A stretch of DNA of 64,000 bases. Origin: Bradyrhizobium sp. SK17 (lineage in GTDB: Bacteria; Pseudomonadota; Alphaproteobacteria; Rhizobiales; Xanthobacteraceae). The notes below the pieces were generated by a model. That model worked only from the letters and a program-made list of their open reading frames with translations, made no database searches and was not told the origin of the DNA. The stretch is from NCBI RefSeq assembly GCF_002831585.1, contig NZ_CP025113.1:1426001-1490000 (forward strand), in the 5' to 3' direction. A program made the translations under genes and the position numbers. This document shows positions 57,489 through 64,000 of this stretch, one piece after another; the first letter of the stretch is position 1; every line of letters begins with the position of its first letter.

Positions 57489-57518
57489 GCGAGCCGGGCC
57501 CCGCCCGGCTCGCATTTT
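57489..57518 (+). terminator. Rho-independent terminator after the fasciclin gene
   Basis: GCGAGCCGGGC pairs with GCCCGGCTCGC around CCC and is followed by ATTTTTG. It ends the fasciclin transcript and would make the cytochrome gene depend on its own promoter or readthrough. Confidence 0.9.
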
Positions 57519-57623
57519 TGTGACTATATGAGGCGGCGTATATCGAATGGATGATACGTCCCCCGTAACGGAACCCCGGTTCCGGGCGTATAAACCGGTA
57601 ACGACCACCAGCAGAGAATTCCA

Positions 57624-58259
57624 ATGACGAGCCTCGCCGTCAGCGACGACCACCGGACAGAGACCGCGACGCCAGCCAAGGTCATCCAGCCGGTCTGGGT
57701 GCGCATGGTGCACTGGATCAATGCGGTCGCGATGATCCTGATGATCATGTCCGGCTGGCAGATCTACAATGCCTCGCCGCTGTTCGGCTTCACGTTCTCC
57801 TCGAATATCACGCTGGGCGGCTGGCTCGGCGGCGCGCTGCTCTGGCACTTCGCGGCGATGTGGCTGTTGATGGTCAACGGCCTGACCTATCTGGCGCTCG
57901 GTTTCGCCACCGGCCGCTTCCGCAGGAAGTTGCTGCCGATCACCCCGGGCGGCGTGATCGCCGACACCAAGGCGGCGCTGACCTTCAAGCTGTCGCATGA
58001 TGATCTCAGCAAGTACAATTCGGTGCAGAAGCTGCTCTATGCCGGCATCATCATCGTCGGCGTCGTCATCGTGCTGTCCGGCCTGTCGATGTGGAAGCCG
58101 GTGCAGCTGCACTGGCTGGTGTCGCTGTTCGGCGGTTACGATTTCGCGCGTTACGTCCACTTCACCTGCATGGCGCTGATCGTCGCCTTCCTGGTGATCC
58201 ATGTCGCGCTCGCACTGCTGGTACCGAAGAGCCTGCGCGCCATGATCATCGGGCGTTGA
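57624..58259 (+). CDS. Cytochrome b/b6-type membrane protein (cytochrome b561 domain)
   Basis: A 211-residue membrane protein with four helices. Candidate haem ligands are H30, H75, H179 and H193, placed in helices as in Ni/Fe-hydrogenase-type and YedZ-like b cytochromes: VRMVHWINAV, LLWHFAAMW, RYVHFTCMAL and VIHVALALL. It would transfer electrons between the quinone pool and a periplasmic partner. The next gene, a molybdoprotein, starts 11 bases after its stop, so the pair is almost certainly one complex. Confidence 0.92.
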   Translation: MTSLAVSDDHRTETATPAKVIQPVWVRMVHWINAVAMILMIMSGWQIYNASPLFGFTFSSNITLGGWLGGALLWHFAAMWLLMVNGLTYLALGFATGRFRRKLLPITPGGVIADTKAALTFKLSHDDLSKYNSVQKLLYAGIIIVGVVIVLSGLSMWKPVQLHWLVSLFGGYDFARYVHFTCMALIVAFLVIHVALALLVPKSLRAMIIGR

Positions 58260-58269
58260 GGAGGATATT

Positions 58270-59055
58270 ATGGGCCGTCTCCGAAAGCTCCTGATCCCCG
58301 GCGTCGACAAGAAGCTGCTGGTGCGCGATGCGGTGAAGACGATGCCGGAACTGACGCGCCGTCGTTTCATCACGGCGGGCACCAGCCTCGGCGCGCTGAC
58401 GCTGTTGACCGGCTGCGACGTGGTCGATTCGTCGTCGGCGGAGGAATTGCTGAAGAAGGTCTCGAAATTCAACGACGCGGTGCAGGCCTGGATGTTCAAT
58501 CCGGATGCGCTGGCGCCGACCTTCCCCGAGAGCATGATCACCAAGCCGTTTCCGTTCAACGCCTATTACGATCTCGACGATGCGCCCGAGATCGCGGCCG
58601 CGGACTGGAAGCTCGAGGTGCGCGGGCTGGTCGAGAACAAGAAGCCGTGGACGCTCGACGAATTGTACAAGCTGCCGCAGGTCAAGCAGGTGACGCGCAA
58701 TATCTGCGTCGAGGGCTGGAGCGCGATCGGCAGCTGGACCGGCACGCCGCTGCGCGATTTCCTCAAGCTGGTCGGGGCCGACACCCGCGCGAAATATGTC
58801 TGGTTCCAGTGCGCCGACAAGGACGGCTACAATTCACCACTGGACATGCGCACGGCGCTGCATCCGCAGACCCAGATGACGTTCAAATTCGCCGACCAGA
58901 TCCTGCCGCGCGCCTATGGCTTCCCGATGAAGATCCGGGTGCCGACCAAGCTCGGCTTCAAGAACCCGAAATACGTGCTCTCGATGGAAGTCACCAACGA
59001 CTACAAGGGCGGCTACTGGGAAGATCAGGGCTATAATTCGTTTAGTGGGAGCTAA
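58270..59055 (+). CDS. Exported molybdopterin-dependent oxidoreductase (MsrP/sulfite-oxidase fold)
   Basis: A 261-residue molybdoprotein. The Tat motif TRRRFITAG (29-37) is followed by a lipobox-like LLTGC (C49), so it may be a Tat-exported lipoprotein. The Mo-ligand cysteine is C146 in NICVEGWS, and the family block WSAIGSWTGTPLRDFL follows. The fold is that of MsrP (YedY), and the upstream b cytochrome would play the YedZ part. The substrate is unknown; protein methionine sulfoxide is one possibility. A palindromic repeat follows the stop. Confidence 0.9.
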   Translation: MGRLRKLLIPGVDKKLLVRDAVKTMPELTRRRFITAGTSLGALTLLTGCDVVDSSSAEELLKKVSKFNDAVQAWMFNPDALAPTFPESMITKPFPFNAYYDLDDAPEIAAADWKLEVRGLVENKKPWTLDELYKLPQVKQVTRNICVEGWSAIGSWTGTPLRDFLKLVGADTRAKYVWFQCADKDGYNSPLDMRTALHPQTQMTFKFADQILPRAYGFPMKIRVPTKLGFKNPKYVLSMEVTNDYKGGYWEDQGYNSFSGS

Positions 59056-59061
59056 TCTGCT

Positions 59062-59179
59062 GTCGTCCCGGCGAAGGCCGGGACCCATACTCCGCGGCAG
59101 CGGAAATAGGCAAGCGGGGCGACGCTTCCCTCCATCAAAGCCATTCGTGGTTATGGGTCCCGGCCTTCGCCGGGACGAC
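59062..59179. repeat. GTCGTCCCGGCGAAGGCC palindromic repeat, copy B
   Basis: A 118-bp element whose ends, GTCGTCCCGGCGAAGGCCGG and CCGGCCTTCGCCGGGACGAC, are perfect complements. It is of the same family as 32843-32964 and lies between the convergent molybdoprotein and MFS genes. Confidence 0.9.
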
Positions 59180-59182
59180 CAA

Positions 59183-60361
59183 TCACGGCCCCACCTTGCG
59201 CTGAAACGCCGACAGCAGCGCGCCCAGTACCAGCATCGCGGCTGAGACGTTCAGCGCAACCGACAGATTGCCGACCGCATCCGTGATCGCGCCCACCACG
59301 ATCGGGCCGAGCGTCTGGCCGATACCGAAGGCGATGGTCATTGCCGCGATCGCGGTCGGCCAGGACTGCGGCGGGTAGTTGAAGCGCACGAAGGCGGTGG
59401 TCGAGCCGACCACCGCGAAGAAGGCGACGCCGAACACCAGCGCCGAGACCGCCAGCAACAGCGGCGCATGCCCCAAGATCGGTAGTGCCGCGCCGAGCGC
59501 ATTGACGCCGAGAATGATCGTGGTGGCGAGCCCGCCGCGGTCGAGCGCCAGCACGCGCCGCCAGATCCATGGCGTGACGAATGCGCTGACGCCGATCAGG
59601 CTCCAGAACGCGCTCTGCGCCACCGCGCCACCGCCGCCGTCGCGCACATAGGCGATCATGAACGTCATGTAGGCGATGTAGCCGGCGCCGAACAGGAAAT
59701 AGGCGGCGAGGTAGATCAGGACCGGGGTGACCGCGAATTTGGTGCGCACGATGCCGCCGGCGGCGGTATCGGTATGGAGCGGTGCAAGCCACAGCGGCAC
59801 CGTCATGACCGCGGCGAGCAGGGTCATCGCCCACCACACGATCCACCACGAGCCGGCGCCAAAGCCTTGCAGCACGAACGGTGCGATCAGGCCGGATGCC
59901 AGGATGCCGACGCCCGGCCCGGCATAGAACAGGCTGAGCAGGAAGTTGGCGCGTTCCGGCCGCGACTGCGCGATCGTTGCCGCCAGCGCGCCGCCGCCGA
60001 CGAAGCCGACCGCGGCGGCGAGGCCGACCAGCAGGCGGGACAGGCTCAGCACGACGAAATTACCCGAGATGGCGCACAGCGCCAGCGACAGCGCGCAGAT
60101 CAGCGTCGACCAGCGCACCGATGCGGCGAGGCCGAAGCGCTGGATCAGGCGCGAGGCGAACAGCGCGCCGACCAGATAGCCGGCGGCATTGATCGTGTTC
60201 ATGAAGCCGGCGGCCGAATATGACCATGCCAGCGAGTCGCGCATGTCGGGCAGCACCAGCGAATAGGCAAAGCGGCCGATGCCGAGGCCGACCGTCGGTG
60301 CAAGCGATAGAATCAGGATCAGCCGCGCGGGATGCGCGTAGGATGGGGCGGGGGCTCTCAC
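59183..60361 (-). CDS. MFS transporter of the YbfB/YjiJ family
   Basis: A 392-residue, twelve-helix permease. The family signature GIGRFAYSLVLPDMRDSL follows the first helix start, as in YbfB/YjiJ proteins. AAGYLVGALFASRLIQRFG covers helix 2 and its loop. No substrate is known for the family. It is followed on the same strand by the EamA transporter upstream, but a gap of about 90 bases separates them. Confidence 0.9.
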   Translation of the reverse strand: MRAPAPSYAHPARLILILSLAPTVGLGIGRFAYSLVLPDMRDSLAWSYSAAGFMNTINAAGYLVGALFASRLIQRFGLAASVRWSTLICALSLALCAISGNFVVLSLSRLLVGLAAAVGFVGGGALAATIAQSRPERANFLLSLFYAGPGVGILASGLIAPFVLQGFGAGSWWIVWWAMTLLAAVMTVPLWLAPLHTDTAAGGIVRTKFAVTPVLIYLAAYFLFGAGYIAYMTFMIAYVRDGGGGAVAQSAFWSLIGVSAFVTPWIWRRVLALDRGGLATTIILGVNALGAALPILGHAPLLLAVSALVFGVAFFAVVGSTTAFVRFNYPPQSWPTAIAAMTIAFGIGQTLGPIVVGAITDAVGNLSVALNVSAAMLVLGALLSAFQRKVGP

Positions 60362-60450
60362 AATTCACTCCGGCAATCCCGCCATTGTGGCAGGCTGCGG
60401 CGGTCCTGCCCAGCGCCTCACGCGGCAACACTGTCTTGCGGATCGGGCAA

Positions 60451-61314
60451 TCAGGCGATCAGGACCAGCGCGACGCCGATCACGGTCAGCAGGGTTCCGG
60501 CGACGATCCGTGGTGTGATCTCGACATGTTTGAGCATGACAGCACTCATCGCCACGGTGACCAGCGGATAGATCGCGGCGAGCGGCGCGACCAGCGTGAT
60601 CGGTCCGTTGCGAACCGCGGCGAACAGGCTGAGCGCGCTGAGCCCGTTGCTGATCCCGGTGAGCGCAAACCAGAACCGGCCCTCGCGCGGCGCCTGCACC
60701 ATGAAGCTGCCCTTGCGGACCCGCTGCACGGTCAGCACCACCAGCGAGGACATCACGTAGCCGACAAGGCAGGCCCATAGCGGGCTCGGCCAGATCGCAA
60801 GGCCGAGCTTGGCGATCGGCGGCACCACGCCGCGCACCACCGCGCTGGTGAGCGGCAGCAGCAGGGCCCAGCTCCGCCAGTGGCCGAGGTCGCGCGGCCG
60901 GGTCACGGTGATGACGGCCGCGCCCGCCACCGCGACGACGAGGCCGATGAGCTGCTGCGGTTGCAGCGGCTCGTGCAGCAGCACCACGGCGGCGGTGACG
61001 GCGAACAGCGGCGCCAGATTGCCCAGCGTCGAGGTGATCACGGGTCCGAGCGCCCGGTTCGAGGCAAAGGTCAGGAGCGTCAGCGAGGCCGGGAAGAATA
61101 GCCCGATCGCCATGAAGATCGGCAGGCCGCGCCAGACCACCGGCTCGCCATGCAGGATCAGCGGCGACAGCACCAGGAACAGCAAGGTGAAGGAGGGCAC
61201 GCTGATCGCCGCGCCCGACAGCGGCTCGACGGTGCGCAGGCCAAGCTGCGCCAGCACCACCCCGGCACCGAGGAAAATGGCCGAGGCAAAGGCGTAGACG
61301 ATGGCTGCGGTCAT
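60451..61314 (-). CDS. DMT-family (EamA) transporter
   Basis: A 287-residue membrane protein with ten helices in two EamA repeats (about 3-135 and 145-285). The second repeat includes GISNGLSALSLFAAVRNGPITLVAPLAAIYPLVT (positions about 215-248), the usual end-of-repeat pattern. It is a small-metabolite exporter of unknown specificity. It is divergent from leuB. Confidence 0.92.
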   Translation of the reverse strand: MTAAIVYAFASAIFLGAGVVLAQLGLRTVEPLSGAAISVPSFTLLFLVLSPLILHGEPVVWRGLPIFMAIGLFFPASLTLLTFASNRALGPVITSTLGNLAPLFAVTAAVVLLHEPLQPQQLIGLVVAVAGAAVITVTRPRDLGHWRSWALLLPLTSAVVRGVVPPIAKLGLAIWPSPLWACLVGYVMSSLVVLTVQRVRKGSFMVQAPREGRFWFALTGISNGLSALSLFAAVRNGPITLVAPLAAIYPLVTVAMSAVMLKHVEITPRIVAGTLLTVIGVALVLIA

Positions 61315-61463
61315 GAGGTCCGTCTTGTTGGCTTCTTATTGGGCGCGGCTGGCTCTTTCCGGGCCATTTTGGCCCCATCGGGGTGCCTTGCCAATCGGTG
61401 CGGGGCGTTTTAGCACTCGCGCCGAATAATGGCGGGCATGCCCGATTGAGTGAGGTAACGACG

Positions 61464-62576
61464 ATGGCGACCCATAAACTGCTGCTTCTCCCCGGCGACG
61501 GCATCGGCCCCGAAGTGATGGCCGAGGTGCAGCGCGTGATCGACTGGCTCAATGCGCAGGGCATCGCCAAGTTCGAGACCGAGCAGGGCCTGGTCGGTGG
61601 CTCGGCCTATGATGCGCACAAGGTGTCGATCTCGGAAGCCGACATGGCCAAGGCCACGGCGGCCGATGCCGTGATCTTCGGCGCGGTCGGCGGTCCGAAG
61701 TGGGACTCAGTGCCCTATGACGTCCGTCCCGAGGCCGGCCTGCTGCGGCTGCGCAAGGATCTCGGCCTGTTCGCCAATCTGCGTCCGGCGGTGTGCTACC
61801 CCGCGCTGGCCGATGCCTCGAGCCTCAAGCGCGAGATCGTCGAGGGCCTCGACATCATGATCGTGCGCGAGCTCACCGGCGGCGTCTATTTCGGCGAGCC
61901 GAAGACCATCACCGATATCGGCAACGGCCAGAAGCGCGCGGTCGACACCCAGGTCTACGACACCTTCGAAATCGAGCGCATCGGCCGCGTCGCCTTCGAC
62001 CTGGCGCGCAAGCGCAAGAACAAGGTGACGTCGATGGAGAAGCGCAACGTCATGAAGTCGGGCGTGCTCTGGAACGAGGTCATGACCCAGGTCCATGCGC
62101 GCGAATACAAGGACGTCACGCTGGAGCATCAGCTCGCCGATTCCGGCGGCATGAACCTGGTCAAGACGCCGAAGCAGTTCGACGTCATCGTCACCGACAA
62201 TCTGTTCGGCGACATGCTGTCCGACATCGCGGCGATGCTGACCGGCTCGCTCGGCCTGCTGCCGTCGGCCTCGCTCGGCAAGGAGGACGCCAAGACCAAG
62301 GAGCGCAAGGCTTTGTATGAGCCGGTGCACGGCTCGGCGCCCGATATCGCGGGCCGAGGCCTTGCCAATCCGATCGCGATGATCGCCTCGTTCGGCATGG
62401 CGCTGCGCTATTCGTTCGGCATGGGCGACCTTGCCGACAAGGTCGATGCCGCGATCGCCGCCGTGCTCGCCAGCGGCCTGCGCACCGCCGACATCAAGTC
62501 GGCCGGCACCACGCCGGTCAGCACCGCGCAGATGGGCGAGGCGATCCTGAACGAATTGCAGAAGCTGCACGCGTAA
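61464..62576 (+). CDS. leuB: 3-isopropylmalate dehydrogenase
   Basis: A 370-residue NAD-dependent enzyme for the oxidative decarboxylation of 3-isopropylmalate in leucine synthesis. The N-terminal [14 protein letters not shown] and AVGGPKWD are family motifs. The metal/substrate block is [19 protein letters not shown], and [11 protein letters not shown] follows. The ATG at 61464 begins the standard N-terminus; the in-frame ATG 27 codons earlier is not supported. A strong terminator follows. Confidence 0.97.
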   Translation: MATHKLLLLPGDGIGPEVMAEVQRVIDWLNAQGIAKFETEQGLVGGSAYDAHKVSISEADMAKATAADAVIFGAVGGPKWDSVPYDVRPEAGLLRLRKDLGLFANLRPAVCYPALADASSLKREIVEGLDIMIVRELTGGVYFGEPKTITDIGNGQKRAVDTQVYDTFEIERIGRVAFDLARKRKNKVTSMEKRNVMKSGVLWNEVMTQVHAREYKDVTLEHQLADSGGMNLVKTPKQFDVIVTDNLFGDMLSDIAAMLTGSLGLLPSASLGKEDAKTKERKALYEPVHGSAPDIAGRGLANPIAMIASFGMALRYSFGMGDLADKVDAAIAAVLASGLRTADIKSAGTTPVSTAQMGEAILNELQKLHA

Positions 62577-62637
62577 GCCTCGCGCTTCATTCCGGGGCGA
62601 TGTGTCGCCACGCCCCGGAGTGACAGAGCCTCAAATG

Positions 62638-62665
62638 AAAATGCCCGGCTCGAGCCGGGCATTTT
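62638..62665. terminator. Bidirectional terminator after leuB
   Basis: AAAATGCCCGGCTC pairs perfectly with GAGCCGGGCATTTT. It separates the convergent leuB and hypothetical secreted protein genes. A second hairpin lies just upstream at 62592-62618. Confidence 0.9.
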
Positions 62666-62689
62666 CGTATCGGCAGTGCGCCGAAAATC

Positions 62690-63097
62690 TCAGTACAGCG
62701 GGAAGTTCCGCGGATAGCCGCCGAGATCGGACGGCGGGCTGAGCGGCTGGCGATCGATCGGGCGGTTGTTGTTCTCGCGTGCGAACGAGGGGTAGCCGAC
62801 ATCCGGCGGGTACGCATAGTCGTTGAACTTGCGATCGCCGGGCAGCACTTCGGTGCCGGCGTCGAGCCAGGAGCGCGTGGTGACGTAGACGCGGGTGCGC
62901 GGGCCCTGCTGATAGACGCGGTTCGGACCCTGCGCGCCGTAGTAGCGGCGGCCGTCGCGGTCATACTGCTCTTGCTGCTTGCGCTTGCTCGGGGCCTGCT
63001 GCGCGCTGGCCGCAGTGACACTGAGCGCGGTTGCGGTGACCGCGGCCGCGGCAAGCAACACCACGAGCTTGTTCGCGGCAGGGAATTTCAAGGTCAT
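62690..63097 (-). CDS. Hypothetical secreted basic protein
   Basis: A 135-residue protein. The first 32 residues are a signal peptide ending at ASAQ; the mature part is rich in Arg, Tyr, Pro and Asn (KRKQQEQYDRDGRRYYG, PRNFPLY at the end). I recognise no domain. The start at 63097 fits the signal peptide better than an in-frame ATG 21 codons upstream. Such short secreted proteins are common in Rhizobiales. Confidence 0.75.
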   Translation of the reverse strand: MTLKFPAANKLVVLLAAAAVTATALSVTAASAQQAPSKRKQQEQYDRDGRRYYGAQGPNRVYQQGPRTRVYVTTRSWLDAGTEVLPGDRKFNDYAYPPDVGYPSFARENNNRPIDRQPLSPPSDLGGYPRNFPLY

Positions 63098-63275
63098 CGC
63101 ATCCTCGTCATTACGGCCCCGTTCGGGGGCTGGCGTATCAGCCAAAATCACTCGGGACACATTGTAGCCATGGTGGCGAGGCCGTCACTAGGTCAATTGC
63201 GCCACACCGGCTGAGATAATGCGTGTCCAAGCGCAAAAGTTTCATGAAAACCAGTGCCTTGCCACGGTCTCGCCA
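63098..63275. other. Intergenic gap before the edge gene
   Basis: This 178-base region is the leader of the secreted protein gene and shows no feature beyond that. Confidence 0.4.
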
Positions 63276-63992
63276 TCAAAGCGCACCGCGCAGAAGCGGG
63301 TTCTCGCTCCCCATCACCCAGTCTGAGGACAGCGCGGGCGTGCCGGAGGTAACGCAGTCAGTGCGCCGCAGCTCGGCATGGGCGAACAAGGCGGCGAGCC
63401 GGGGGTCGTTGCCGGCCGCCAACAGGGTCAGGCGGTTCAGCATGCAAGCGATCGCGGCGCGCTGGGCCGGCAGGCTGGCACCCTGGCAGGTCCAGCCGGA
63501 GATCCGCAGATCGGGCGCATCGGCCTGCTTGAGGAAGCCGAGGCAGGCCCGGCTGCCGTCCTGCCGCGCCGGGCGCAGCAGGGTGACGCTGCCGAATTTG
63601 CTGTCGACGATGCCGGCGGCCTCGAGTTCGCGGGCGCCGCCAGGGTCGAGCCGCCCGGCAATCTCGGTCATCGCGGGTCCGACGGCCTCGCTGCCAGGGC
63701 GGTAGATTTCCAGCTCGGCTGTCGCCGCGCCATCCGCGTCGGCCCAGTGAAAGACATCCTTGCGGCCACCCTCGGGGTGCCGGAGCACCTCATAAGTCTC
63801 TGTTTTATCTCGCAGATCGATCTTGCTGATGGCGAAAGCCGGCGCCTGGCGGCTGGCCGGGCTCCAGTCCGCGGCCGCCGGGGTGACCGTCGGCGTTGCA
63901 TCCGGCAGCTGCCGCCATAGATGGGTGCCGAGCGCAACGAACAGCGTGAGCACGGCGACATAGGCGAACAGCCCGGAGATCGTGGCGTACAC
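63276..63992 (-). CDS. Hypothetical membrane-anchored protein, possibly continuing past the window
   Basis: The frame encodes 238 residues with a single N-terminal hydrophobic segment (about 6-25, ISGLFAYVAVLTLFVALGTHL) and a soluble remainder expected outside the membrane. Four cysteines lie in the C-terminal half (SRACLGF, WTCQGAS, IACMLNR and TDCVTS), so two disulfides are possible. I recognise no named domain. The first usable start is a GTG at 63992, only eight bases from the edge, and the same frame stays open to the window end, so the true start may lie outside. Confidence 0.65.
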   Translation of the reverse strand: MYATISGLFAYVAVLTLFVALGTHLWRQLPDATPTVTPAAADWSPASRQAPAFAISKIDLRDKTETYEVLRHPEGGRKDVFHWADADGAATAELEIYRPGSEAVGPAMTEIAGRLDPGGARELEAAGIVDSKFGSVTLLRPARQDGSRACLGFLKQADAPDLRISGWTCQGASLPAQRAAIACMLNRLTLLAAGNDPRLAALFAHAELRRTDCVTSGTPALSSDWVMGSENPLLRGAL

Positions 63993-64000
63993 CTCGTCGA

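Noticed and set aside
57402..58559. A 385-codon minus-strand frame across the cytochrome gene
   Set aside because: It overlaps the cytochrome and Moco-protein genes, which show clear haem and Mo-ligand motifs; the antisense frame has no recognisable features.

Overview
The window looks like a stretch of alphaproteobacterial chromosome, most likely Bradyrhizobium or a close relative such as Rhodopseudomonas or Afipia. The evidence is the high GC with strong third-position G/C bias, alphaproteobacterial marker genes (sdhCDAB, feoAB, a rhizobial-type matB, IalB- and OmpA-type envelope proteins, DUF2269/DoxX-like membrane proteins), and several families of dispersed palindromic repeats typical of these genomes. 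The assignment rests on recognised families, not on a database search. About 60 protein genes, one tRNA and one gene remnant are supported. There is no integrase, transposase, CRISPR array, phage gene or rRNA.

Layout. 0-10 kb holds an MFS exporter, a Tat-exported alpha/beta hydrolase, a cytochrome P450, a class III adenylate cyclase with a zinc-ribbon-like motif, a TerB-like protein, an SDR, a glutamine amidotransferase-like protein, an enoyl-CoA hydratase and tRNA-Ala(CGC). 10-20 kb has the yggT-DUF167-folD operon, ppa, a GNAT, a tightly packed DUF2269 / SDR-DoxX / DCC-thiol cluster, a solitary AT-richer HNH endonuclease, an amine oxidase and typA. 20-30 kb has a Crp/Fnr regulator, a lone receiver domain, a PhoD phosphatase, an orphan TAXI receptor, pterin dehydratase, a quinone oxidoreductase, a DECR-like SDR, an IalB-family protein and rlmN. 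30-40 kb has a PAP2 phosphatase, argG, a TetR/NTF2-like divergent pair with a clear operator, a PhoA-type phosphatase, a proline/alanine-rich OmpA protein and a VOC protein. 40-50 kb has a hybrid histidine kinase, feoAB behind a palindromic Irr-like box, a PatZ-like acyltransferase and the sdhCDAB operon. 50-64 kb has a LysR remnant, a TauE/SafE transporter, a Coa1-domain protein, matB, an SDR, MFS and DMT transporters, a fasciclin / cytochrome b / molybdopterin oxidoreductase cluster, leuB and two hypothetical proteins.

Much of the content is housekeeping: respiration (sdh), C1 metabolism (folD), arginine and leucine biosynthesis (argG, leuB), translation (typA, rlmN, tRNA), phosphate release and iron uptake. 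The less ordinary parts are the fasciclin / b-type cytochrome / exported Moco-protein cluster with a possible EcfG-like promoter, the HNH protein with a possible modified-DNA-reader domain, the TetR operator with three half-sites, the Irr-like box, and active-site substitutions in the PAP2 phosphatase and the amidotransferase. No clearly new multi-gene defence or biosynthetic system was seen.
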